From: CAZHGD01 sp964531735
GTDB taxonomy: Bacteria; Armatimonadota; UBA10988
Reading direction: 5' to 3'
Length of the DNA stretch: 64,000 nucleotides
NCBI GenBank assembly: GCA_964531735.1
Contig: CAZHGD010000014.1
Span: 1 to 64,000, forward strand
Notes under the pieces: generated by a model
What the model was told of the DNA's origin: nothing
The model's input: only the letters and a program-made list of their open reading frames with translations
Databases searched by the model: none
In this document: positions 45,252 to 54,251 of the stretch, in pieces
Numbering within the stretch: position 1 is the stretch's first letter
Layout of the letters: every line of letters starts with the position of its first letter
Program-made: the position numbers and the translations under genes

Positions 45252-46766
45252 ATGAGCGCTCTCCGTCGTCTGACGTTGGTGATGGTCTTCACGGTACCGG
45301 TCACCGCCGCCCCGGTGATGACTCGGTTCGACCCGGCCACGCACGGGTTCCGGTTCGTCAACGACTTCGTCAATGACTTCGTCCCCGCCCTGAACATCCG
45401 TACCGGCGGGCTCTGCGGCGGAATGACCTACTCGGCGCTCGACTTCTACAACGCCCACCAGCCGGTACCCAACCAGGACTGGCGGCCGGCCAACGGCACC
45501 ACCTTGCAGGGCTACCTGTACAATCGGCAGGTCGACTCGATCATGGGCAACCTCGACCGCTGGGCCGAAGTCGGGTTCAACCCCGGCGGTGCCCGCAACG
45601 ATGAGTTCTTCCGGTGGGGGCTCGACGGTCGGGCCGGCGGCCGCATCGCCGAGTTGCGCTCGTTCATCGACCGCGGCGTGCCGGTGCCCATCGGCCTGCC
45701 CGGCGCCGATGGCAAGTCGGGCAACCACCAGATGCTCGCCATCGGCTACGACCTGGGCCGCTACCGCGGCGACTTCGGCGCCAATCAGGAGGACTTCAAG
45801 GTCTACGTCTGCGATCCGAACCGCCCGACGCGCACCATGCGCCTGGTGCCCGACACGAGCGCCAAGATCTGGGTGCTGGAAGACGACACCGGCGCCAAGC
45901 TCACCAAGACCGGCTGGCAGACCTACTTCGTGGACAAGAAGTACGGCGCCAAGACGCCGCCGCGGCTGCCCAACCCGAACTACCCGGCCGACGGCAAGCT
46001 GCACGAGCTGATCGTCACCTTCCAGACCGGCGCGGACGATCTGCGCGGCGGCAACGACAACGTCAACCTGACGCTCAACCTGGCCGACCGCAGCACCCAG
46101 GTCTACCCCAATATCAACCGTGGCGCGCGCTGGATCCCGAACTACCGCGAGAGCGAGTGCATCGTCCTGCGCACGCCGGTCGCGGTGAACCAGATCCGCA
46201 GCCTGGTCATTTCGACCACCTTCGGCGGCGGCATCGGCGGCGACAACTGGGACATGCTCTACGTTGAGGTGCGCGGTCGTGGTGGGGGCGGCCTCGACCT
46301 GCCGCACATTGCCCAGGCCGGGCTCCATCGCTTCACCGGCGATGACAAGCAGATCACCGTGCCCGTCAGCGCTCAGCCCGCGGGCCCGCGTGGCCTGGCC
46401 AACGTGCTGAAGCTGAAGTTCTGGACCGGCTCGGACGACCTGCGCGGCGGCAATGACAACGTCAACGTCACCGTGCGCTACCGGAACGGCCGCCAGTTGG
46501 TCTTCAACAACGTCAACCGCTCGCAGCGCTGGGCCGACAAGACGCTGAGCACCGTGGTCCTGCCGCTGTCGCCAGCGGTGCTGCCCGCCGACATCGTCCA
46601 GGTGATCATCGCGACCACCTTCGGCGGCGGCATGGGCGGTGACAACTGGGATATGGACGGCGTCGAGGTGCGAGCCGAGGGCAACGGCGTCGACCAGGCG
46701 CTGTTCGCTTACGAGAAGAAGCGCTTCACCGGCAGCGACAAGACGCTGACACTGCCGGCGCCATAG
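45252..46766 (+). CDS. Exported papain/C39-like protein with two LRGGNDN modules
   Basis: Protein of 504 aa. Signal peptide to about residue 20. Residues 30-240 carry a cysteine-peptidase-like core: G-G-L-C-G-G-M-T-Y with Cys55, N-H-Q-M-L-A-I-G-Y with His159 and V-Y-V-C-D-P-N with Asp near 187, in the Cys-His-Asp order of C39/papain folds. The C-terminal half has two tandem modules of about 120 aa (about 253-378 and 390-504). Each contains D-D-L-R-G-G-N-D-N-V-N, T-T-F-G-G-G-x-G-G-D-N-W-D-M and a final R-F-T-G-x-D-K. Proteolytic activity is inferred only. The modules may bind calcium or surface polymer (inference). Confidence 0.8.
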   Translation: MSALRRLTLVMVFTVPVTAAPVMTRFDPATHGFRFVNDFVNDFVPALNIRTGGLCGGMTYSALDFYNAHQPVPNQDWRPANGTTLQGYLYNRQVDSIMGNLDRWAEVGFNPGGARNDEFFRWGLDGRAGGRIAELRSFIDRGVPVPIGLPGADGKSGNHQMLAIGYDLGRYRGDFGANQEDFKVYVCDPNRPTRTMRLVPDTSAKIWVLEDDTGAKLTKTGWQTYFVDKKYGAKTPPRLPNPNYPADGKLHELIVTFQTGADDLRGGNDNVNLTLNLADRSTQVYPNINRGARWIPNYRESECIVLRTPVAVNQIRSLVISTTFGGGIGGDNWDMLYVEVRGRGGGGLDLPHIAQAGLHRFTGDDKQITVPVSAQPAGPRGLANVLKLKFWTGSDDLRGGNDNVNVTVRYRNGRQLVFNNVNRSQRWADKTLSTVVLPLSPAVLPADIVQVIIATTFGGGMGGDNWDMDGVEVRAEGNGVDQALFAYEKKRFTGSDKTLTLPAP

Positions 46767-46768
46767 AG

Positions 46769-49600
46769 CTACCGCGCGGCCCAGGCCACCAGGTTGAGCA
46801 GCAGCCGCTCCGCGGCCGGATGGCGGTCGAGTTCGTCCAGCACGCGGAAGGTATTGACCACGACGCGCCCGCTGCCCAGCCGCCACGAGCCGAGCATGAT
46901 GCCCGAGGCGTAACCGCCTTCGCAGCAGTAGCCGGTGGCGAACGCCGCGCCGATGACCTCGTCGGGTGTGCCTTGGTCGCTCAGCAACTCGTGGCTGACC
47001 ACCTGGCCCCACCAGTCCCAGTCGAGGATGCCTGGCGCTGGTAGGCCGGCCCACACCGGGTGCCGATTGGCCACGCACTCCTTGTGGTAGAGCCAGTCGC
47101 CGAAGCTCCAGCAGCTCCCGTGTGGCGACAGCGGCCACCAGTGCATCGAGTCGCCACCGTCGGCCAACGCGCGCGGGTCGAGCACCACCACCGTCGCGCC
47201 GCGCTCCACCTGGCGCCAGAGCGGCGGCCAGCCCTCGGCCCGTTGCTCGGGCTCGGGCCGGCCGACCACGATGACGCCGGCCGGTTCGGCCGAGCCCGGC
47301 GGCTGACACCGCACACCGTGCGCCGCGAGCCACGCCTCGGCCTCAGCGGGTAGGCCCCAGGTGGTCACGGTCAGGGCGTCGGTCAGCGGCGCCACCGGCG
47401 CGCTCAGGTAGAACGCGGTCCGGTCGCCGGCGGGGCAGCCACCGCGCTCCAGGCGCGCCGCCAGCTCGTAGCGTCCGGGCGGGCCGGCGATCGTGAGTTC
47501 GGCCTCCAGGGCCGCGACGGCCAGCGGCGGCCGGCCGGTCGAACCGGTCGGCGGCAGGTGCAGCGTGGTGCGCTCGGACCAGGCCACGCCGTCGGGACCG
47601 AGAATGCGGAACTGCACCGGGTAGTCGCCCGGCGGCAGCACGTCCTCATTGGCCAGCACCGCCTCGACGGTCAGTGGTCGGCCGACATAGCCGTGCCCCG
47701 GCTCGCAGAACAGGCACCAGCGTAGCGGCGCCCAGCCGTCGCGCAGCACGTCGGGCAAGCCGGGCTTGAACTCGCGCCAGAAGGTCCAGACGCCCTCGCC
47801 GGTGATGGCGTGGTCGAGAATGCCGGTCAGGTTGAACCCGCACAACTGCGGATTCGACCGGATCAGGTCGAACCCGAGCCGCCGCTGGCGGCCGTGCAGA
47901 CGCTGGCTCTCGCGCAGCATGTCTTCGACAAACGCGTAGACGCCGTCGAAGCCCCAGCGCTGCCAGTCGGCCTCGAGGCGCTCGACCATCGACCGGATCA
48001 GCGCCGCGTCGGGCAGGTCCGGCGCGGCCTGAATCTGCTCGAACCGCCGGCCCTCGTCCACCACGTTCATCAGACTGCCGATGCCGTACTCGGACAGGAA
48101 GACCGGCTGGCTGTCGTGGCCCAGGCGGCGGATGAACGTGTTGATGTCGGTGGCCTGCGGCGTGCGGGGATAGACATGCGCGTCACCGGCGCCGGGCTTG
48201 TAGCCGCCCGGGTTCATCGGCGCGGTACAGGCCGGCTCGTCGACCCCTTCGGCGCCCCAGACGTGCTGCCACTGCCGCGAGCCCGGATTGGCCACCGAGC
48301 CGATGGACCACTGGCCGTCCCAGCGTCCGCTTTGCAGCAGCACCAACCGCGTCGGGTCCAGGTCGCGCACCAACGGCAGGGCCGCCACCGCCTGCCGGAA
48401 CATCGGGCTGTCGCCGGTCTCGTTCTGCAAGCCCCAGATGGTGACGCACGGATGGTTGCGATCGCGCTGGATCATCGCCGCGGTATCGCGGTCGAACCGC
48501 TCGGCCATGGCCGGCGAATCGGCCAGACACCACGCTGCCAGGCACTCCTCGTAGACCATCAGACCCAGCTCGTCGCACAGGTCGAGCTGCTCGGGCCAGG
48601 CCACGCCGGCGATGAACCGGACACAGTTGAAGCCGAGCGCCTTGGCGTAGACCAGGTCACGCCGCTGGAAGTCGGTCAGCACCGGCGCGGTCCACGAGGT
48701 GGGAAAGTGGTTGCCGGTGTGCGTCGACCGCAGGAACACGCGGCGCCCGTTGAGCTGGAACCAGCCGTCGGCCACCCGGAAGTCGCGGAAGCCGAACCGC
48801 GCGGCGTGCCGGTGTTCGTGGCCGCCGGCACTCGCCGCCACCTCGGCCCGGTAGAGGAACGGGTCGTCCAGATCCCAGAGATGCGGTTGCGCCACCGACA
48901 GCGACACCGCGTGCGTGGTCTCGCCGTCGGCGAACGCCGCCGCCCGCTGCGCCTCGGCCACCAGCGACTGGTCGCGCTGCGTCACCAGCCGCACGGTCAG
49001 CGTGCCGTCGGCTCCGACGCCGCTGTCGTTGGCCACGGTCAGGTCGACGCGCACTTGGCCCGTACTGGGCTCGGCCTGCACGAACAGATCGCTGACGCGC
49101 ACGGCCGGCAGGTACTCCAGCAGCACGGGTAGCAGGATGCCGCCGTAGTTGTAGCAACTGCCCGGCGGCTGCGGAATGCGCTTGTTGCGGTGCGGCGTCT
49201 CGTCCAGCACGAACCCGTCGATGCGCTCGTGACAGGGGTTGAGCACCCGCACCGCCAAGAGGTTCTCGGCGCCCGGCCGCAACGCCGCGCCGGCCGGCAG
49301 CTCGAACGGTGTCTCGCCGCCCTCGTGCTCGCCGAGCAGCACGCCGTTCAGCCACACCTGGGCGAGGTAGTCCACCGCGCCGAACCGCAGCCAGACGCGC
49401 TCGTGGGGCTCGGCCGCCCGCGGCGGCGTGAAGCGGCGCCAGTACCAGAACACGCCGAAGACGTCGGGGAAGACCGTGTGTACCTCGCCGGGCACACCCA
49501 GGTCGCGCGCCTCGGGCTGGACCGCGTCGAACCACCGCTGTTCGCGACCCTGGTTCGCCGGATCAGCCGCCACCTGCCACGGACCACTCAGATCGAGCAT
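46769..49600 (-). CDS. GH2-family glycoside hydrolase
   Basis: Beta-galactosidase/glucuronidase/mannosidase-type enzyme of 943 aa. Domains in order: jelly-roll (1-165), immunoglobulin-like (170-270), TIM barrel (275-620) and extra C-terminal beta domains. The acid/base is Glu394 in W-G-L-Q-N-E-T and the nucleophile Glu504 in F-L-S-E-Y-G. No signal peptide, so it probably works in the cytoplasm on short oligosaccharides. GGAGGT is 6 bases before the ATG. It converges on the papain-like gene with only 2 bases between the stops. The C-terminal region beyond 700 includes a segment resembling a glutamine-amidotransferase-like fold, seen in some GH2 relatives. Confidence 0.93.
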   Translation of the reverse strand: MLDLSGPWQVAADPANQGREQRWFDAVQPEARDLGVPGEVHTVFPDVFGVFWYWRRFTPPRAAEPHERVWLRFGAVDYLAQVWLNGVLLGEHEGGETPFELPAGAALRPGAENLLAVRVLNPCHERIDGFVLDETPHRNKRIPQPPGSCYNYGGILLPVLLEYLPAVRVSDLFVQAEPSTGQVRVDLTVANDSGVGADGTLTVRLVTQRDQSLVAEAQRAAAFADGETTHAVSLSVAQPHLWDLDDPFLYRAEVAASAGGHEHRHAARFGFRDFRVADGWFQLNGRRVFLRSTHTGNHFPTSWTAPVLTDFQRRDLVYAKALGFNCVRFIAGVAWPEQLDLCDELGLMVYEECLAAWCLADSPAMAERFDRDTAAMIQRDRNHPCVTIWGLQNETGDSPMFRQAVAALPLVRDLDPTRLVLLQSGRWDGQWSIGSVANPGSRQWQHVWGAEGVDEPACTAPMNPGGYKPGAGDAHVYPRTPQATDINTFIRRLGHDSQPVFLSEYGIGSLMNVVDEGRRFEQIQAAPDLPDAALIRSMVERLEADWQRWGFDGVYAFVEDMLRESQRLHGRQRRLGFDLIRSNPQLCGFNLTGILDHAITGEGVWTFWREFKPGLPDVLRDGWAPLRWCLFCEPGHGYVGRPLTVEAVLANEDVLPPGDYPVQFRILGPDGVAWSERTTLHLPPTGSTGRPPLAVAALEAELTIAGPPGRYELAARLERGGCPAGDRTAFYLSAPVAPLTDALTVTTWGLPAEAEAWLAAHGVRCQPPGSAEPAGVIVVGRPEPEQRAEGWPPLWRQVERGATVVVLDPRALADGGDSMHWWPLSPHGSCWSFGDWLYHKECVANRHPVWAGLPAPGILDWDWWGQVVSHELLSDQGTPDEVIGAAFATGYCCEGGYASGIMLGSWRLGSGRVVVNTFRVLDELDRHPAAERLLLNLVAWAAR

Positions 49601-49661
49601 AGCTCAACCTCCGCCTGCCGCGCGTACCATACTCCAGCGCGGCGCCGAAGGCCAGGGCCGA

Positions 49662-50138
49662 TCAGATGGTCCCGTCACCCTCCGCCTTCAGCCACTCGTA
49701 CATCCGGTTGTGCGCGCCATCCATGCCCAACGCCTCGTAGACCGCGTGCGCCACCTGGTTGGTGCAGTTGGTGTACAGCCGCAGCCCCAGCAGTTCCGGC
49801 GACCGTTCCACCTCGCCGCGCAGCGACTCATAGAGCGCGCGGAACACGCCTTGCGCGCGGGCTGCGGGCAGCACGTAGACCGAGTGGATCCAAAGCACCG
49901 TGCCGCAGCGCCAGTCACTCCACTCGGTCTGCGTCAGCAGCACACCCAACGGGTGGCCGTCGCGCTCGGCGACGAGGTAGCGACCCTTGCTCGCGTCGGC
50001 GAGGACCGCGCGCACCCCGCGCGACAGCAGCGCGCCATCGAGCGACACGCCTTCGCTCTCCAGGCCCAGGCCGCACTGGCACGCGATGATGAACTCGGCG
50101 TCCTCGGTGCCCGCGGCCCGCACCACCACAGCACCCAC
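49662..50138 (-). CDS. GNAT-family acetyltransferase
   Basis: N-acetyltransferase of 158 aa. The acetyl-CoA motif appears as L-P-A-A-R-A-Q-G-V-F-R-A-L-Y (motif A R/Q-x-x-G-x-G/A form), with the beta-4 strand W-I-H-S-V-Y-V before it and Y-E-A-L-G-M near the end. The GTG at 50138 was chosen because GGAGAG lies just before it and the domain starts with V-V-V-R-A-A. The longer frame upstream runs into the next gene. Substrate unknown. Confidence 0.85.
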   Translation of the reverse strand: MGAVVVRAAGTEDAEFIIACQCGLGLESEGVSLDGALLSRGVRAVLADASKGRYLVAERDGHPLGVLLTQTEWSDWRCGTVLWIHSVYVLPAARAQGVFRALYESLRGEVERSPELLGLRLYTNCTNQVAHAVYEALGMDGAHNRMYEWLKAEGDGTI

Positions 50139-50176
50139 GTGGCTCTCCGGCCCACGGGGCGCATTGTAGCATCGGC

Positions 50177-51352
50177 TCAGTCGGCGGAGTCGTAGACGCT
50201 GCCCACCGCGATGGCCATATGCCGGCGGTCTGGCGACACGAACAGCTCGTAGGTGGCATACCCACCGTCGCTGTCGGCGCGCGGCTCGCCCTGGCCGACC
50301 GGCCAACGGCGCGGATCCAGCCGAGCCAGCTCGCGGAAGCTGTCCAGGGGCTCACCGGCCCGGCCCAGCCGGAAGACCACCTGCGGCTGTTCGCCGCGAG
50401 TGATGGTACGCACCAGCCAGGCGGTGCCGTCGGCGCTGCGCCAGAGCAGGTCGTCTTCGCGCCCGACTTCGACTGTCAGTTCGGGCGGCAGCGGCTGGCC
50501 GGCCGCGTCATGGACCACCGGATGGTCGCGCCAGCCGATGCGCTCCGGATCGAACTGGCGGTGCCACCACCAGCAGAGCGTCGGACCGGTGCCGACCAAC
50601 TCCAGGTTGGCGCACACCGTGGCGCCAGCCGGCGGTGCCGGCGCGCTGATCGACACCGGCACCTCGGCGAACCCGCGGGTCGGGTCGCAGGCCCTTAGTT
50701 GCCTCGCCACCACCGCCAGCAACCGGCCGCTGCCACGGTCCCAGGCCACGGCCTGCACCCGGTCGGGCGCCCCGGCGAACAGCCGCAGGTGCCGTTGACT
50801 GGTCAGGTCGTAGACGTGGACCGCATCCTGAAGCCCGGTGTAGCCGGCCACGTACCGGCCGTCCGGCGACCACTTGAGGTGACGGTCGAACACCTTGCGG
50901 CTCTCACACAGGCCCAGCGGCACGTTGGCCAGGCGCGTCAACGTATCCGTCTTCACGACCAGCAGTCGCGCGGCGACCAGCGGCTCACCATCGTGGCATC
51001 GGCGCGAGACCTGCTTGGACCAGACGATCGACGCGACCCGCCAGCCGTCCGGCGAGACGCCCAGGGCGCCGAAGCTGCTGCTGGCCAGACGGCAGACGTG
51101 GCGCTTGCCGCTCTGGTTGACCGGCACGTCGTAGAGGTCGCGGTCGCGCGCCAAGTAGCAGCCTGCCGACGACGGCCGCCAGGCAATGGGCTCGATGACG
51201 CTCAACCCGACCCGGTCGCCGACGCGCCGGACGTTCCTCAGCTCAGGCCCGTCTGGGAAGTCGCACAGGTACGTGCCCAACGGCAACGGGACGCTGGCCG
51301 CCACCCCGCCGACCAGCGCCACCAGCAACACGAGCGCGCGAGCGACCGCCAT
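50177..51352 (-). CDS. Exported TolB/WD40-like beta-propeller protein
   Basis: Protein of 391 aa with a signal peptide (M-A-V-A-R-A-L-V-L-L-V-A-L-V-G-G...). The mature part has several S-P-D-G-R/W blades (G-V-S-P-D-G-W, K-W-S-P-D-G-R-Y-V-A, F-V-S-P-D-R-R-H). No catalytic motif is evident; such propellers are generally binding scaffolds. It lies 38 bases ahead of the GNAT gene in the same direction. The ATG at 51352 follows CGGAG by 7 bases; an in-frame ATG 36 bases earlier lacks a site. Confidence 0.82.
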   Translation of the reverse strand: MAVARALVLLVALVGGVAASVPLPLGTYLCDFPDGPELRNVRRVGDRVGLSVIEPIAWRPSSAGCYLARDRDLYDVPVNQSGKRHVCRLASSSFGALGVSPDGWRVASIVWSKQVSRRCHDGEPLVAARLLVVKTDTLTRLANVPLGLCESRKVFDRHLKWSPDGRYVAGYTGLQDAVHVYDLTSQRHLRLFAGAPDRVQAVAWDRGSGRLLAVVARQLRACDPTRGFAEVPVSISAPAPPAGATVCANLELVGTGPTLCWWWHRQFDPERIGWRDHPVVHDAAGQPLPPELTVEVGREDDLLWRSADGTAWLVRTITRGEQPQVVFRLGRAGEPLDSFRELARLDPRRWPVGQGEPRADSDGGYATYELFVSPDRRHMAIAVGSVYDSAD

Positions 51353-51473
51353 GGTCTTCTCCGGCGCGTGCCCCTCCAGCGCCATCATGGCCGATCGTCA
51401 GCGCACGACGCAAGCCCGTTAGGGGAAGGTGCGGCCAGACAACGCGCCGAACACAGCCCGCGGAGGACGACCC

Positions 51474-54053
51474 ATGCCGCTCCCGCCCGCCTTCGCCCTG
51501 GCGCTCAGCCTGCTGTGGCCCCAACCGCGCGAGTTCGACCTCGCGCCGCTGCTGCAACTGCGACTGCCCATACAGGTCACGGCGCCGGCCGAACTGGCCA
51601 GCCCGGCGGCGCTGCTGCGCCGTGAGTTGGCCACGATGTTCGGTGCGAGCGATGGGCCCGGCGGCACGGTGATCCAGTTGGCGCTCGATCCCGAGGCGCT
51701 CAAGCGCGCCGAGGAGTACGCCATCGACCCCAGCGCCGACCGCGTGGTGCTGCGCGCCCACGACGCGCAGGGCGCGTTCTGGGCCGTCCACTCGCTGGTG
51801 GCCCTGCTCGGCCAGGCCCAAGCGGTGGCCGGGGGCTGGTCAGCCGCCATACCAAAGGTGCGCGACTGGCCGGAGACGACCTTCCGCGCGTTCATGATCC
51901 AGGGCGCTTGGACGCGTAGCCTCGACGAGTACAAGCGGAATCTGGAACTCCTGGCGCGCCTGAAGGTGACCTATGTGGCGCTGGAGTTCGGCCCGCAGGT
52001 GGTGCTCGACTTCGACCCGTCCATCGCCGAAGGCGGCAGGTTCACCAAAGCGCAAGCGCGCGAGGTGATCGAGTATGGGCGCAGCCTCGGCCTGAAGCCC
52101 ATCGCCTACCTGAACCTGCTCGGCCATCTCGACCGCGGCTACAAGAAGGCCGGCTGCACGCAGCATGACGGCATCGACATCCGGTCCGACGAGGTCTACG
52201 AGAAGTTCGTCTACCCCATCCTGCGCGAGACGCTCGAGGTCTATGGCCCGGTGGAGTACTTCCACGCCGGCATGGATGAGGCTTGGGACCTGTTCACCTG
52301 GCTGTCGAAGGAGGGCTACGACGTCACCAGCCTGATCGCCCGGCACGTCGAGCGGGTCAACGCGTTCCTCAAGGCGCGCGGCGTCAAGCTGGTCATCTGG
52401 CACGACATGTTCCTGTCGCCCAACCTGGCCAAGGAGCTGAAGGCGCCGGTGGGGCCGGCCAACGGCGGGCCACCCCAGAACACCGCCGCGGCGCTGGCGA
52501 AGATCCCCAAGGACGTCATCCTCGACTACTGGTTCTACGACCCGCTGGCGGCCTATCCGGCGCTCGATTGGCTGCAGAAGCAGGGGTTCACCGTCTGGGC
52601 CAGCCCGTGGCAGACGCCCTACTCGCTGACCCGGTACGCGCTGCAGCGGCAGGTGCCAGTGCTCGGCACGCTGTGGTCTGGACCGCCGGGCTGTTTCGCG
52701 TCGCCGACCTTCTCGCCGGTCACCGCGCACTATGCGCAAGCGGTTTGGGACGCCTCGCGCGCGCCCGCCGAGGTGCGGCCGGAGCCGGCCCTGGCCGAGG
52801 CGGCGCAACGGGCCACCAACGCGGTGCTCTGGCGCCGCCGCCAGCTGAGCTTCCCGTCCAGCACCGCGCTGTGCCTGACGCCGGCCGGACCGGTGCGTCA
52901 GACCGTCGCGGGCGCCGCGCGGCAGTTCAGCGGCGTGCCACTGGCCACCGACCGGCCGATCGCCATCGACCCGCTGCCCGAAGCCAGCAAGCCGCTGGCC
53001 AACGCCGCCGGCGCCGCCCAGGTGCGCCTGCCCGGCGGTCTGAAGTTGGCCCTGGACGGGGTCAACACCAGCCGCGGCGTCGACCAACTCATCCTGTACG
53101 CCGCGCCACGCACCAAGACCAGCACCAACATCTACGGCTGCGAGGTGCAGGTGGCGGCCAACGGCACGGTGCTGGGAGTCAGCGACTACGGGGCGGGCGA
53201 CCATGCGGTGCCCGCCGGTGGGTTCGTGCTCTCCGCGCATCTGGGGCCCAAGCCGGTGAAGGCCAATCGCCTGCTCCAGTTGCGGCCCGGCGACCGGGTC
53301 GCGGTGCTGGACGCCCAGGGCGACTGGCTGGGCGGCTACGCGCCGGCCCTGCTGTTGGTCGAGTTGCCGGGCGGCCAGGTACTGCGCGTCGACGGTGAGG
53401 ACCTGCCCCGCGAGGCCGACCAGTTGGTGCTCTACCATGCCGGCCACGGCGACGGCCACACCGGCACCAACGCCTTCGGGTGCGAGGTCGCGGTTCGCCA
53501 CGGCCTGGTGGCGGCCGTGCGCGACGGCGCGGGCAACAGTGCGATTCCGGATGATGGCTACGTGCTGTCGGCCCATCGCGGCACGAGCGCCACCAAGCAC
53601 GCCGCGCTGCGCGCGGTGAAGCCAGGCGACCGCTTGCGGCTGCTCTGGGAGCGCGACGGCAAGCGCGTCGATCTGGACCAGGCCCTGGGTGAGCGCACCC
53701 GCACGTTCGCCGTGGACGCCCGCTGCTCGACGCTCTACCTGTCGGTCAGTGCCTCGCACAGCAGCCAGCCCGGCACGCCACTGGGCGAGTGGGTCGTCCG
53801 CTACGCCGATGGCAGCGCCGAGCGCATCGCCTGCCGCTATGGCCGCGAGGTGCTGCCGACGGGGACAGCCGCCTTGCCACAGCGCACCGATGACCCGGTC
53901 TGGATGGTCCAGGAACCAGGCTGGCGCGGCCTGGTGCGCGAGTGGGCCAACCCGCACGCCGACCGGCAGGTCAAGGAGATCGCCTTCGTGCCGTCGGCCG
54001 CGCTGCTCGAGATCGGCGCGCGGATCATGGCGGCCACCGCCGCGCTACAGTAA
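51474..54053 (+). CDS. GH20-like beta-N-acetylhexosaminidase with tandem C-terminal modules
   Basis: Protein of 859 aa, probably exported by a short N-terminal signal. Residues 20-125 fit the GH20b accessory domain. The TIM barrel spans about 130-430, with the Asp-Glu pair at 268-269 in H-A-G-M-D-E, where classical GH20 enzymes have G-G-D-E, so the first Gly is changed to Met. Two related modules follow (about 516-609 and 627-722), each with D-Q-L-x-L-Y, G-C-E-V and G-x-V-L-S-A-H. A last beta domain ends the protein. Likely hydrolyses terminal N-acetylglucosamine or -galactosamine. GGAGG is 8 bases before the ATG. Confidence 0.85.
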   Translation: MPLPPAFALALSLLWPQPREFDLAPLLQLRLPIQVTAPAELASPAALLRRELATMFGASDGPGGTVIQLALDPEALKRAEEYAIDPSADRVVLRAHDAQGAFWAVHSLVALLGQAQAVAGGWSAAIPKVRDWPETTFRAFMIQGAWTRSLDEYKRNLELLARLKVTYVALEFGPQVVLDFDPSIAEGGRFTKAQAREVIEYGRSLGLKPIAYLNLLGHLDRGYKKAGCTQHDGIDIRSDEVYEKFVYPILRETLEVYGPVEYFHAGMDEAWDLFTWLSKEGYDVTSLIARHVERVNAFLKARGVKLVIWHDMFLSPNLAKELKAPVGPANGGPPQNTAAALAKIPKDVILDYWFYDPLAAYPALDWLQKQGFTVWASPWQTPYSLTRYALQRQVPVLGTLWSGPPGCFASPTFSPVTAHYAQAVWDASRAPAEVRPEPALAEAAQRATNAVLWRRRQLSFPSSTALCLTPAGPVRQTVAGAARQFSGVPLATDRPIAIDPLPEASKPLANAAGAAQVRLPGGLKLALDGVNTSRGVDQLILYAAPRTKTSTNIYGCEVQVAANGTVLGVSDYGAGDHAVPAGGFVLSAHLGPKPVKANRLLQLRPGDRVAVLDAQGDWLGGYAPALLLVELPGGQVLRVDGEDLPREADQLVLYHAGHGDGHTGTNAFGCEVAVRHGLVAAVRDGAGNSAIPDDGYVLSAHRGTSATKHAALRAVKPGDRLRLLWERDGKRVDLDQALGERTRTFAVDARCSTLYLSVSASHSSQPGTPLGEWVVRYADGSAERIACRYGREVLPTGTAALPQRTDDPVWMVQEPGWRGLVREWANPHADRQVKEIAFVPSAALLEIGARIMAATAALQ

Positions 54054-54251
54054 GCCGACCGGGCGCACGCCGTTAGGTTTGCGCCACGTTGCGCCGGCCT
54101 GGCGGCGACAGGGCGGCGGCGCATGGCCGATAATGAGGGTGCGACTCTGCGGCAAGGTGCCCGACGGTGGCTTGTTGCCCGCGAGTCCCGTCGCTGCGCC
54201 GACGGGTCGGGCCGGCGGGGTGCGGCGGCACGGAGGCCGGTATTGCTGGGC

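Noticed and set aside
54123..54251. Earlier start of the hybrid kinase
   Set aside because: The 43 codons lack the strong G/C third-position bias and a Shine-Dalgarno site; the membrane region begins after the ATG at 54252.
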